Below are positions 55,375 through 63,904 of a stretch of DNA of 64,000 nucleotides, piece by piece. Position 1 is the first letter of the stretch; each line of letters opens with the position of its first letter. The notes under the pieces are model-generated. The model saw only the letters and a program-made list of their open reading frames with translations. It had not been told where the DNA came from and made no database searches. The stretch is from Saprospirales bacterium. GTDB taxonomy: Bacteria > Bacteroidota > Bacteroidia > Chitinophagales > Saprospiraceae. Both the position numbers and the translations under genes were made by a program. Location of the stretch: contig JADJYG010000001.1 of NCBI GenBank assembly GCA_016719895.1, positions 62,001-126,000 on the forward strand, given 5' to 3'.

Positions 55375-55530
55375 CATCGTGTCACAAATAACTTTCCATT
55401 TTGGAGAGCAGATTTTTAGTCCCGGTAAGGCCACAAAACAGGCGTATAGTGTACTATATAACTGTTTTGGGAACGAAGCCGGGGCTAAAAAGATGCCGTC
55501 AAAATGGAAAGTTATTTGTGACACGATGCT
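55373..55530. mobile_element. 158 bp palindromic MITE-like element with 30 bp perfect inverted repeats
   Basis: Outer arms at 55373-55402 and 55501-55530 are exact inverted repeats. The inner part is also palindromic: TTTTTAG and CTAAAAA, AAAACAG and CTGTTTT, and a TATAGTG/TACTATA centre. Both ends are next to TTA (55371-55373 and 55530-55532), possibly a target duplication. It contains no gene with recognised homology. It overlaps the ychF stop codon. Confidence 0.6.
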
Positions 55531-55610
55531 TAGGATGGCGGAGCTGGCACTAATGGTTGGGCCGTTGTGCGGGATTTTAGCCGCAATAGATGTGTTTCAA
55601 TAAAAATCGA

Positions 55611-56663
55611 ATGTCCGCACCAACGCGCATCACCCACCTCGACTACCTCCGGGGCCTGGCGGCACTCGCGGTGATGTTTTTCCACTACGAAAAATGGGGC
55701 GTCGAAACCTGGGACGCCAATACCTTTCTGGGCAAATGCGGCGTGTATGCCGTATCCGTCTTCTTCGTTCTAAGCGGCCTGACGCTGACGCTGGTATATG
55801 AAAAAAGCGGATGTGCACAGCCGGCCACCTGGGTGGCTTTCTGGGTCAAGCGCCTCTTTCGCATATTTCCACTGCTTTGGCTGACTACTGCCGCCACCAT
55901 TATTTTAGATGAGGCGCCCTACCCTATCCACCGTATTTTATTGAATTTCAGTGGCTTGTTTGGCTTCTTTGGTCCTGCCGGCGATATTGCGCTGGGCGCC
56001 TGGTCCATTGGCGATGAGCTGGTGTATTATGCCGTCTTCCCGTTTTTATTGTGGATAGGGCTTAATCAAAGGGCCTTTTTTATCCTGGTCTGGGTCGTAA
56101 CGCTGCTCACAGGATTGCTTTATGCATTTAAGTGGATCGCGCCGGACCATTCCATTACCAGCCAATGGCCCGTTTATGTGGAGCCGCTTAACCACGGTTT
56201 TTTCTTTTTAAGCGGTATGGCCATTGGCCTTGGGCGGGTGAAACTGCTCCTGCTGCCCCCGGCGTTTTGGAAAAGGGGGGTGGCGCTTTGCCTGTTGCTA
56301 TACATTTTTTACACGCCGGGGTCAAATCCGATCGGGTTGGTTGCCGGCGTTGACCGCATTGTTTTATCCATATTGATGATAGGCTTGACGGCGTCGTGGT
56401 ATGGCGCCAAACCCATGTTGCCACGCAGACCGGATGGAGCCTTGCGTTGGTTGGGCGAAATATCGTATTCCGTTTATTTGCTGCACCCGCTGGTGTACCG
56501 GAGCCTCAAGGCCCTGGATGTGCGTTTTCTGGATAGCGCGCAGGCCTGGCTGTTTCCCGGCGCACTGATCGCAACGCTGATTGCGAGTCATTTTTCCTAT
56601 CGAATTATGGAAAAACCGGCGATGGATTGGGGACGGCGCGTGGCAGGCGCCATGAAAACTTAA
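55611..56663 (+). CDS. Membrane acyltransferase (acyltransferase-3/OafA type)
   Basis: 350 residues with about ten membrane segments. H-L-D-Y-L-R-G-L-A-A-L-A-V-M-F-F-H-Y at the start is the family mark, with the R and H typical of the active site. Such proteins move acyl groups onto surface sugars or lipids. The ATG at 55611 is chosen; an ATG at 55590 would add seven polar residues. It follows the palindromic element. Confidence 0.85.
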   Translation: MSAPTRITHLDYLRGLAALAVMFFHYEKWGVETWDANTFLGKCGVYAVSVFFVLSGLTLTLVYEKSGCAQPATWVAFWVKRLFRIFPLLWLTTAATIILDEAPYPIHRILLNFSGLFGFFGPAGDIALGAWSIGDELVYYAVFPFLLWIGLNQRAFFILVWVVTLLTGLLYAFKWIAPDHSITSQWPVYVEPLNHGFFFLSGMAIGLGRVKLLLLPPAFWKRGVALCLLLYIFYTPGSNPIGLVAGVDRIVLSILMIGLTASWYGAKPMLPRRPDGALRWLGEISYSVYLLHPLVYRSLKALDVRFLDSAQAWLFPGALIATLIASHFSYRIMEKPAMDWGRRVAGAMKT

Positions 56664-56791
56664 TACGATTTTTAGACGAATTTTGTATTAACGCACTACA
56701 AAGCAACCTGGGCTTTCCAACCGGCATCATACCTGAAACCTGAATGAAGTACCGGGCTTAGCACCTATTTATTAACCTTAAATATAGCGCC

Positions 56792-57553
56792 ATGCGAATT
56801 CCTGATATTCTTGCTTTGACCTTCCTTGCTTGCTTTTCCACTACCTTACCCGCCCAATTTATTCGTGCTTATGGAGTTGAATTGAAACTCAATTTAGCTA
56901 CACAACTGATGACTTTTCCTGAAATTCCGGACGAAGGCACTTTCCAGGCTAACAGCATTGGCACTCTTGGCGCCGGAATCTTTCTGGAAAGCCGCCAAGC
57001 GGGCCCTTTTAGCGGCTTAATCCGTCTGGACTATATACGCAAGGGGTTCAAATTACCAACCCAATATGGCGATATTGGCACGCCAATTTATTTTGAATTC
57101 GATCAGATCAATACCTTTGATTTCATCGATGCTGATTTTTTGTTAAAATATACCTTCAGCCATCCGTGGATACCTCACCCTTATGCCGGATTCCGGAGCG
57201 GGTTTTTGATTGCCCGAAAGGTAGGTAGTGATTATTATCCTTTCAACGCTTCCGATTATTCCAAGGAAATGCACGACTTTGAAAAATTCAGCCTGGGATG
57301 GGTTGGAGGAATTGTTATGCCAGTCACAAAGGAATTTCACCTCGGATTGGAAACAAACCTGGAATTTGTCCCAACTATCAGACGTGCAAATTTCCGTTCA
57401 AGAAATTGGGTTACGTCCCTAAATATCGGTTACAACTTCAGTGGAAGGCGTGGAAAAAACATGGCGAGTAAATCGCCCAGCGTCTCTTTCAGGTCCTTTC
57501 TGTTGACGACCAGGTCAAGGAATCCGCTTTCCAGTAAAAACTCAGAGGTTTGA
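56792..57553 (+). CDS. Outer-membrane beta-barrel protein, AT-richer than neighbours; end overlaps accD
   Basis: 253 residues with a signal peptide (A-L-T-F-L-A-C-F-S-T-T-L-P-A-Q) and PorT-like/OMP_b-brl strands: G-A-G-I-F-L-E-S-R, I-R-L-D-Y-I-R-K-G, L-N-I-G-Y-N-F. The barrel should end near L-N-I-G-Y-N-F-S, about 57440, but the frame runs on to 57553 as a convergent overlap with accD. An added A in the A6 run 57454-57459 would give a stop about 57472 (ending G-K-K-H-G-E). So another run error is possible. Confidence 0.7.
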   Translation: MRIPDILALTFLACFSTTLPAQFIRAYGVELKLNLATQLMTFPEIPDEGTFQANSIGTLGAGIFLESRQAGPFSGLIRLDYIRKGFKLPTQYGDIGTPIYFEFDQINTFDFIDADFLLKYTFSHPWIPHPYAGFRSGFLIARKVGSDYYPFNASDYSKEMHDFEKFSLGWVGGIVMPVTKEFHLGLETNLEFVPTIRRANFRSRNWVTSLNIGYNFSGRRGKNMASKSPSVSFRSFLLTTRSRNPLSSKNSEV

Positions 57554-58293
57554 AAGCCCTCGGGAAGGTCGCGTTTGATCGTTTCGCGGATGACCCGCGG
57601 CCCGGCAAAACCAATCAGGGCTTCCGGCTCGGCCAGGTTGATATCGCCGAGCATGGCATAGGAGGCCGTGACGCCCCCGGTCGTCGGGTCAGTCATCAGG
57701 GAAAAATAGGGCAGGCCTTGTTTGGCTAGAAGCGTCAGTTTGGCGCTGGTTTTTGCCATTTGCATGAGCGAAAAGGCGCTTTCCATCATACGGGCGCCGC
57801 CCGATTTGGAAATAATCAGCAAGGCCGAGCGGGTTTCCAGGGCCCGGTCGATAGCCAGGGAAATTTTTTCGCCGACAACGGCGCCCATGGAGCCGCCGAC
57901 AAACCGGAAGTCCATGGCGGCAACCACCAGTTGATGGCCGTAGACCTTGCCTTCTGCAACGGCCATGGCATCGTTGAGCCCGGTTTTCGCCATCGTCTCC
58001 TCGATTCGCCTGTGGTAGGGCTTCAAATCGGTAAACTGGAGAAAATCAACGGATGCCAAGTCATCAAAGAGCCGGTTGTATTGCTGCTCGTCGAACAGGA
58101 TTTCGAAGTATTCCAGCGAGCCGATCAAGGTGTGATAGTCGCACTTGGTGCATTTGTAAAAGTTCTCCCGAAGCGTTTTGGAGGTGCTGGTTTCTTTACA
58201 TTTTTTGCATTGGAACCATAGCCCTTCGGGCACATCCTTTTTGGACTTGGTAGCGGTGGTGACACCTTCTTTCAGTCGTTTAAACCAACTCAT
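57430..58293 (-). CDS. accD: Acetyl-CoA carboxylase carboxyl transferase subunit beta
   Basis: 287 residues. It carboxylates acetyl-CoA with AccA. The N-terminal zinc finger has the pairs C-K-K-C and C-T-K-C; the biotin/CoA pocket contains S-K-S-G-G-A-R-M, M-T-D-P-T-T-G-G-V and I-G-F-A-G-P-R-V-I. Length is normal. Its last 124 bases overlap the convergent barrel gene. Confidence 0.93.
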   Translation of the reverse strand: MSWFKRLKEGVTTATKSKKDVPEGLWFQCKKCKETSTSKTLRENFYKCTKCDYHTLIGSLEYFEILFDEQQYNRLFDDLASVDFLQFTDLKPYHRRIEETMAKTGLNDAMAVAEGKVYGHQLVVAAMDFRFVGGSMGAVVGEKISLAIDRALETRSALLIISKSGGARMMESAFSLMQMAKTSAKLTLLAKQGLPYFSLMTDPTTGGVTASYAMLGDINLAEPEALIGFAGPRVIRETIKRDLPEGFQTSEFLLESGFLDLVVNRKDLKETLGDLLAMFFPRLPLKL

Positions 58294-58379
58294 ACCGTCT
58301 CGATTGTTGAACTGATAACAGGCCTTGGTTTTAAAAACCGATCATGATTGCATGCTGGATCGTGGAGTCGGGAGGGGAG

Positions 58380-58387
58380 CAAAGATA
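58380..58387 (-). promoter_or_regulatory. Bacteroidota -7 box for accD
   Basis: TATCTTTG on the minus strand, about 87 bases before the start, the longest leader among these boxes. Confidence 0.35.
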
Positions 58388-58501
58388 GGTAGTCTGAAGC
58401 GTTCGGCGCCGTTCTGTCTTCAAAGATACTGAAATAATAAATTTGTGTCGCTGCCGTGCTTTTTTTTTACCAGCACGGCGCCTTTGCAGCAGCGTGCTCA
58501 G

Positions 58502-58509
58502 TACCTTTG
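58502..58509 (+). promoter_or_regulatory. Bacteroidota -7 box for the cytochrome c cluster
   Basis: TACCTTTG only 13 bases before the ccmB ATG; a TTTG at 58483-58486 is 15 bases upstream. The leader would be only a few bases. Confidence 0.45.
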
Positions 58510-58521
58510 CCGCCATCGCCT

Positions 58522-59178
58522 ATGAACTGGAAAAGCCTGATTCCGCTCCTGCACAAAGAGTTTTTGCTGGAATTCCGGCAGCGTTATGCCCTTAGCGGCA
58601 TTGTGTTGTACGTCTTCAGCATGGTGTTTGTGGTATATATTGCCTCCATCCGGGTGGCGCCGCCGGTGTGGAACGTGTTGTTTTGGCTGATCCTGCTTTT
58701 CGCCTCCATTAATGCGGTGGTCAAGAGTTTTGTGCAGGAAAGCGGCGCGCGGCAGTTGTATTATTACCAGCTGGCAGATCCGGCGACGCTCATTTTTGCA
58801 AAAATCCTCTACAATTCACTCCTGTTGCTCGTTTTGAGCGTGCTGGCGTACGGCGTATACAGCCTGGTTGCCGGAAATCCGGTGAAAGACCCGGGCTTGT
58901 TCGGGCTGGTGCTCTTGCTCGGCAGCCTGGGGTTTTCCATAGCCTTCACCTTTATCGCATCCATCGCATCAAAAGCCAACAACAGCGCCACGCTGATGGC
59001 GATATTAAGTTTTCCGGTAATTCTTCCGATCCTCCTGACCCTGGTGCGGCTATCTTCTGTTGCCCTGCGCCTGATCCAGGACACGGCTTATACCCGCGAT
59101 ATCTGGAATCTGTTGGCCATAGACGCGATATTGATCACACTGGTATTTGTGTTGTTTCCCTACATTTGGAAGGATTAG
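58522..59178 (+). CDS. ccmB: Haem exporter permease CcmB
   Basis: 218 residues, six membrane segments. L-L-H-K-E-F-L-L-E-F-R-Q-R-Y at the start and F-V-Q-E-S-G-A-R-Q-L-Y-Y-Y are family marks. It works with CcmA and CcmC in cytochrome c maturation. The ATG at 58522 fits the family; a longer frame from 58456 does not. ccmA is not adjacent. Confidence 0.88.
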   Translation: MNWKSLIPLLHKEFLLEFRQRYALSGIVLYVFSMVFVVYIASIRVAPPVWNVLFWLILLFASINAVVKSFVQESGARQLYYYQLADPATLIFAKILYNSLLLLVLSVLAYGVYSLVAGNPVKDPGLFGLVLLLGSLGFSIAFTFIASIASKANNSATLMAILSFPVILPILLTLVRLSSVALRLIQDTAYTRDIWNLLAIDAILITLVFVLFPYIWKD

Positions 59179-59224
59179 TACTTACATTCAAACCATTTTT
59201 TCTTTGAAACCTACTTTTGAGGCT

Positions 59225-60277
59225 ATGTGGTGGAAAATACTTTCGGTTGTGTTGTTAATATACGTGCTTCTGGCGGGGATGCTGGTCCCGCTAAAATCCG
59301 GCATCCAACGTGCCGAACCGGCCTACGCACGCACCAAACAGGAAATTGCCGTCCGCTTTTACGGCTACAACACGATGTTCAGCAAGGCCGCAGCATCCGG
59401 AATCCGGACCTGGTTGTATTATGATGAAACGTACGCCCTCGCGGCCAGCCGCTGTACGGCGTTGAACGACACGATATTGGAGGCTGTTTTCCGGATGCCG
59501 GCCAACCTGCCCGAGGGCAGGCAATCGGCCTATCTCAACGCCATCATCGACCACCCGGCGGCCGGCGCCTCCCTGCTCCCGGCGGCTGTAGAGCTTACGC
59601 AGGATTCCGGTATAGTGGCAGCAACCCTGGACAGCGCCTGGACGGCCAGGCCGGTACACCAGCTGCACGTTCAAACTGGCTTTTCTTTCCCTTATCAGAA
59701 TGTCATTTACGAAAGCATCCGCAATACCTATTTTCACGTCCCGATGTGGTTTGTTTTGCTGTTTCTCTTTGGCGCCTCCGTGTGGTATAGTTTGCGGTAC
59801 CTGCGCCAGCCGGCGCCGGAAAACGACCGTCGGGCTTCGGCATATGCCGGGACCGGACTCCTGTTCGGCGTGCTCGGGCTCCTGACCGGCATGATCTGGG
59901 CCAATTATACCTGGGGCAAGCCCTGGAGCAATGATATCAAACAACTGATGACGGCAGTAGCCCTGCTGATATACCTGGCGTATTTTATTTTGCGCCGCTC
60001 GTTTGACGAATACGAAAAAGGCGCCCGGCTGGCAGCGGTGTACAATATTTTCGCCTTTGCCTCCCTGATCCCGTTGTTGTACATTGTGCCGCGTATGTTT
60101 GCCAGCCTGCATCCGGGCGCCACCGGCAACCCTGCATTTGGAAGCCAGGACCTGGACAACACCATGCGCGCTGTATTTTATCCCGCAATTCTCGGCTGGA
60201 CCTTGTTGGGGCTGTGGCTGGCAAACTTGCGGATACGGTATCAACGCCTGTTTGACAAGGCCATGGGGCTGGATTGA
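59225..60277 (+). CDS. Cytochrome c biogenesis protein, CcsA/CcmC-like
   Basis: 350 residues. A first membrane segment is followed by a long periplasmic part (about 110 residues), then five to six segments with I-W-A-N-Y-T-W-G-K-P-W-S-N-D, a degenerate W-G-x-x-W motif of haem-handling proteins, and the Y-F-H-V-P-M-W segment with a possible haem His. It follows ccmB. The large periplasmic insert is unusual for CcmC (about 240 residues), so this may be a merged or specialised form. Confidence 0.78.
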   Translation: MWWKILSVVLLIYVLLAGMLVPLKSGIQRAEPAYARTKQEIAVRFYGYNTMFSKAAASGIRTWLYYDETYALAASRCTALNDTILEAVFRMPANLPEGRQSAYLNAIIDHPAAGASLLPAAVELTQDSGIVAATLDSAWTARPVHQLHVQTGFSFPYQNVIYESIRNTYFHVPMWFVLLFLFGASVWYSLRYLRQPAPENDRRASAYAGTGLLFGVLGLLTGMIWANYTWGKPWSNDIKQLMTAVALLIYLAYFILRRSFDEYEKGARLAAVYNIFAFASLIPLLYIVPRMFASLHPGATGNPAFGSQDLDNTMRAVFYPAILGWTLLGLWLANLRIRYQRLFDKAMGLD

Positions 60278-60329
60278 GCCCAGAATTGCCCGGGCACGTA
60301 ACTTTAAACTTTTTCACCTTTTTCGTAAC

Positions 60330-60554
60330 ATGAAATTTTTTAAAAGCCGCATATTTTTTACAATCATTTTGTTTCTGGCCATATCTTTGCCGGCCGCTTT
60401 TGCCGAAGGCAACCGCGATTTCATGCGCGAAACCGGAAAAATTAACGTAGTGGTAGCCGTCATTCTCGTGATCTTTCTGGGTATAGTATGGTATCTGGTT
60501 CGGCTGGAGCGGAAACTAACCAAATTAGAGCACCAAACAAAAGATGATCAATGA
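60330..60554 (+). CDS. CcmD-like small membrane protein
   Basis: 74 residues: a signal or first membrane segment (I-I-L-F-L-A-I-S-L-P-A-A-F-A), then a single membrane helix (V-V-V-A-V-I-L-V-I-F-L-G-I-V-W-Y) and a charged tail (L-E-R-K-L-T-K-L-E). Size and place beside ccmB and ccsA fit CcmD. Its stop overlaps the glutamate dehydrogenase start (ATGA). Confidence 0.7.
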   Translation: MKFFKSRIFFTIILFLAISLPAAFAEGNRDFMRETGKINVVVAVILVIFLGIVWYLVRLERKLTKLEHQTKDDQ

Positions 60555-61966
60555 GTGCAAAAATTAGTTTCTTTAAAAGCGTAGAACAATACGTTGACAA
60601 AGCCGCCAGTTTTACGGATATACCCCAAGGCCTGGTGGAACAGATCAAAGTGTGCAACCTGGTTCTGCAGATCCGCTTCCCTATCCGCGTCGGCAATGAC
60701 TACCAGGTAATAGAAGCCTACCGCGTGCAACACAGCCACCACCGGCTGCCAACCAAAGGCGGTATACGCTACGCCGAGTCGGTGGACCAGGATGAAGTAA
60801 TGGCCCTCGCCTCGCTGATGACCTACAAATGCGCCCTCGTAGACGTACCTTTTGGCGGCGCCAAAGGCGGCATCAAAATCAACCCGTCCAACTACACCGT
60901 CGAACAACTCCAAACCATTACCCGGCGCTATACGACGGAACTAATCAAAAAAAATTTTATCGGCCCGGGTATCGATGTTCCGGCGCCAGACTACGGTACC
61001 GGCCCGCGCGAAATGGCCTGGATACTGGATACCTACCAGGCATTCCGCCACGGCGAAATCGATTCGATTGGCTGCGTAACCGGCAAACCTGTCACTCAAA
61101 ACGGTATTCGCGGCCGTGCGGAAGCAACCGGCCGCGGCGTGTTTTATGGCATCCGGGAATGCCTGTCGCACGCTGATGATATGCGAAAAATAGGTCTCAC
61201 ACCCGGTATCGCCGGCAAAACGATGGTTGTGCAAGGCCTGGGCAACGTCGGAAGCAATACCGCCCTCATCAGCCAACAGGAAGGTGGCGTAAAAGTTATC
61301 GGTATTGCCGAACGCGAGGGTTCCATCTACAGCCCCAATGGTATCGATGTGGAAAAACTGATGACCTTCCGTATGGAAACCGGATCTATCCTCGGATTCC
61401 CCGGCTCCCAACATATCGGCGGCCCTTCGGCGGCCCTGGAACTGGAATGCGATATCCTGGTACCTGCCGCACTCGAAAACCAGATCACGCTGGAAAATGC
61501 CGACCGGATCAAAGCCAAGGTCATTGCCGAAGCCGCCAACGGCCCGATCACCGCAGATGCGGACCTGATCCTGCAGAAAAAAGGCATCATGGTATTGCCC
61601 GATTTCTTTATCAACGCCGGCGGCGTGACCGTTTCCTATTTCGAGTGGCTCAAAAACCTGTCGCACCACCGCTTTGGCCGCCTGGAAAACCGTTTCCAGC
61701 ACAATGCCTTCGTCGGTATCCTGAATAAAGTGGAAGAAATGACCGGCAAGCAGGTGAGTATCCGCGATCGCGATTTCCTGACCCGCGGCGGCACTGAAGT
61801 CGAACTCGTCAACTCCGGCCTGGAAGACACCATGATTACCGCATATACGCAAGTACGCGAAACCTCCCTCCATAATAACAATATTCCGGATTTGCGCACA
61901 GCAGCATTTGTTTGCTCCATGCAAAAAATTGCAAGCGATTATATTTCGATGGGCATCTTCCCGTAA
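60551..61966 (+). CDS. gdhA: Glutamate dehydrogenase (Glu/Leu/Phe/Val dehydrogenase family)
   Basis: 471 residues. It links 2-oxoglutarate and glutamate. H-R-L-P-T-K-G-G-I-R-Y, V-P-F-G-G-A-K-G-G-I, P-A-P-D-Y-G-T-G-P-R-E-M-A-W and the NAD(P) site V-Q-G-L-G-N-V-G are present. It overlaps the CcmD-like gene by four bases, so it is read from the cytochrome c operon. A strong terminator follows. Confidence 0.9.
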   Translation: MSAKISFFKSVEQYVDKAASFTDIPQGLVEQIKVCNLVLQIRFPIRVGNDYQVIEAYRVQHSHHRLPTKGGIRYAESVDQDEVMALASLMTYKCALVDVPFGGAKGGIKINPSNYTVEQLQTITRRYTTELIKKNFIGPGIDVPAPDYGTGPREMAWILDTYQAFRHGEIDSIGCVTGKPVTQNGIRGRAEATGRGVFYGIRECLSHADDMRKIGLTPGIAGKTMVVQGLGNVGSNTALISQQEGGVKVIGIAEREGSIYSPNGIDVEKLMTFRMETGSILGFPGSQHIGGPSAALELECDILVPAALENQITLENADRIKAKVIAEAANGPITADADLILQKKGIMVLPDFFINAGGVTVSYFEWLKNLSHHRFGRLENRFQHNAFVGILNKVEEMTGKQVSIRDRDFLTRGGTEVELVNSGLEDTMITAYTQVRETSLHNNNIPDLRTAAFVCSMQKIASDYISMGIFP

Positions 61967-61990
61967 ACGGTAAACGATCGTCAACCCTTG

Positions 61991-62055
61991 GGGTTGAACA
62001 GGCGGAATTTGTTTGGCCATTTCAGATAGCCAGGCCGCCGGTTCAACCCTTTTTT
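61991..62055 (+). terminator. Terminator after gdhA, with a competing upstream arm
   Basis: GGGTTGAAC (61991-61999) pairs with GTTCAACCC (62041-62049); an inner GGCGG/CCGCC extends it, and a T run follows. TCAACCC at 61981-61987 could pair with the same left arm instead. Confidence 0.65.
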
Positions 62056-62221
62056 ATTAATTACACCGCAGGAACCGATTTTAACAAATATCTTTTGGCC
62101 AAACATGGAATTCCTGCGTGCAACGCACAAATAATATGGCTCCTTAAAGACAAAATAGCCTTAATTCCAAAATTTACAAGGGCGTTTGTTAAATTTTCTT
62201 GCACATTATTTTTTATCGCCC

Positions 62222-62229
62222 TACCTTTG
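62222..62229 (+). promoter_or_regulatory. Bacteroidota promoter for lrp
   Basis: TACCTTTG, with a TTG at 62199-62201 (20 bases upstream); the gene begins at 62276. Confidence 0.55.
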
Positions 62230-62275
62230 GGGAAATTTTACGAACCAAAATAAAATTTCATAACGCCATAACATT

Positions 62276-62755
62276 ATGTCTGAGAAATTAGATAAGATAG
62301 ACCTGAAGATTCTCAAGATCCTGCAGGAGAACAGTAAGATCACGAATCTGGATCTTTCGAAAAAGATTGGCCTCTCCCCTGCCCCTACGCTGGAACGGGT
62401 AAAAAAGCTGGAACAAAGCGATATTATCCAGAGCTATCACGCGCAGGTGAATCCGCAAATGATGGGCCTGAACGTCAAAACCTTCGTATTGGTTTCCCTG
62501 GCCTGGAAGCGGGAAAACGCCCTGAATAACTTCCTGGAAAAAATTGCGAGAATCGATGAAATCACGGAATGCTACATCATCACGGGTGAGGCGGACTTCC
62601 TGATGAAAATCGTTTGCAAGGATATCCCGACCTACGAACAGCTGCTGTTTAAGACGCTTAGCCAGATCGAGGAGATCGAACGCCTGAAGACGCTGATGAC
62701 GCTGTCTACGGTCAAAGATTCGAAAATCCTCCCATACAATTACGAGGAAAAATAA
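62276..62755 (+). CDS. Lrp/AsnC-family regulator
   Basis: 159 residues: N-terminal helix-turn-helix (L-D-L-S-K-K-I-G-L-S-P-A-P-T-L-E-R-V-K-K-L-E) and a C-terminal RAM domain (I-T-G-E-A-D-F-L-M-K-I-V). It may respond to amino acids; being next to gdhA suggests nitrogen control, but that is inference. Confidence 0.88.
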   Translation: MSEKLDKIDLKILKILQENSKITNLDLSKKIGLSPAPTLERVKKLEQSDIIQSYHAQVNPQMMGLNVKTFVLVSLAWKRENALNNFLEKIARIDEITECYIITGEADFLMKIVCKDIPTYEQLLFKTLSQIEEIERLKTLMTLSTVKDSKILPYNYEEK

Positions 62756-62786
62756 GCGCGCCAACCGTTTGGCAGCCGTCTGCAGC

Positions 62787-62854
62787 ACAGGATTTACCCC
62801 CGCAAGCAAAAAAACAGGATGTATTTTTCACCCTGGCTGCCGGGTAAATCCTGT
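62787..62854. terminator. Hairpin between convergent lrp and pfkA
   Basis: Arms 62787-62799 and 62842-62854 are inverted repeats, with A and T runs on both sides, so it can end both transcripts. Confidence 0.65.
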
Positions 62855-62874
62855 TTTTTTAAGGGGCTCTGGTA

Positions 62875-63861
62875 CTATTGGGCTAAAATATGCGCCAGGC
62901 GCATCAAGTCCTTATTCAGGGGTTTGCTCTTCGAAATGGCTTCCTTAAATGGCGTGAAATGGATGCTGTTATTTTTGATACCAACCATCACACCTGCTTT
63001 GCCCTCCATTAAAGCCTCTACGGCGCCAAAACCGAGGATACTGGCGAGCACCCGGTCGAAGGCAGAAGGCGAGCCGCCGCGTTGCAGGTGCCCGATCACG
63101 GTCACCTTGATGTCGTCGAACACGTCGAGTTTCTCTTCCACCTGCCGGGCGATATCATACACGGTGCCCATGTGGTTGCCTTCGGCAACGATCACGATAC
63201 TGAACAATTTGGCGCGTTTGGCGCCCCGTTTGAGTAGTTTGACCAAATCGTCAATATTCGTATCCTCCTCCGGGATCAGCACGCCGCCTGCGCCGCCTGC
63301 GATGGCGGTATGCAGAGCGATATAACCGGAATTGCGCCCCATCACTTCCACAAAAAACAGCCGGTTGTGCGAGTCGGCCGTATCGCGGATCTTATCCACG
63401 GCCTGAACGGCGGTATTTACGGCCGTATCGAAGCCGATGGTAAAATCGGTTCCAAACAGGTCATTGTCTATGGTGCCGGGAATACCAACGACCGGGATAT
63501 CCGGGTATTCTTCCGAAAATTTTACAGCTCCTGTAAACGTGCCGTTCCCGCCGATGGCCACCAGGGCATCGATGTCGTTGAAGACCAGGTTTTCGTACGC
63601 TTGCTTTCGGCCGTCCACCGTCATAAACCGCTGGCTGCGCGCCGTTTTCAACAAGGTGCCCCCGCGGTGGATGATATTGCTGACATCGGTGGTTTCCAAA
63701 CGTTTGAAATGGCCATCGATCATGCCCTCATAGCCGCGGAGCACGCCATAAATATGCAGATCGTTGTTAAAAGCATTTCGTACGATGGCACGTACGGCAG
63801 CATTCATACCCGGGGCATCACCGCCCGAGGTAAAAACTGCGATGCGTTTTATTTCTTTCAT
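62875..63861 (-). CDS. pfkA: 6-phosphofructokinase
   Basis: 328 residues. It phosphorylates fructose 6-phosphate. T-S-G-G-D-A-P-G-M-N-A, G-G-N-G-T-F-T-G-A, G-T-I-D-N-D (catalytic Asp), M-G-R-N-S-G-Y-I and G-H-L-Q-R-G-G-S-P are present. It has the ATP-type Gly in G-G-N-G-T. The start at 63861 is the only fitting one. Confidence 0.94.
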   Translation of the reverse strand: MKEIKRIAVFTSGGDAPGMNAAVRAIVRNAFNNDLHIYGVLRGYEGMIDGHFKRLETTDVSNIIHRGGTLLKTARSQRFMTVDGRKQAYENLVFNDIDALVAIGGNGTFTGAVKFSEEYPDIPVVGIPGTIDNDLFGTDFTIGFDTAVNTAVQAVDKIRDTADSHNRLFFVEVMGRNSGYIALHTAIAGGAGGVLIPEEDTNIDDLVKLLKRGAKRAKLFSIVIVAEGNHMGTVYDIARQVEEKLDVFDDIKVTVIGHLQRGGSPSAFDRVLASILGFGAVEALMEGKAGVMVGIKNNSIHFTPFKEAISKSKPLNKDLMRLAHILAQ

Positions 63862-63904
63862 CGTAATGTTAATTTAGGGTAAATCTGAACCAGAAGCCGG
63901 CCAT

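Larger units (their letters stand above)
61967..62275. other. Gap between gdhA and lrp
   Basis: It contains the gdhA terminator (61991-62055), AT-rich sequence and the lrp promoter box (62222-62229). No gene was seen. Confidence 0.5.

Noticed and set aside
59291..60244. A long minus-strand frame over the CcsA-like gene
   Set aside because: Antisense shadow of a membrane protein with matching context; no family marks.
60941..62020. A long minus-strand frame over gdhA
   Set aside because: It is the antisense shadow of a clear glutamate dehydrogenase gene; the composition follows the other strand.
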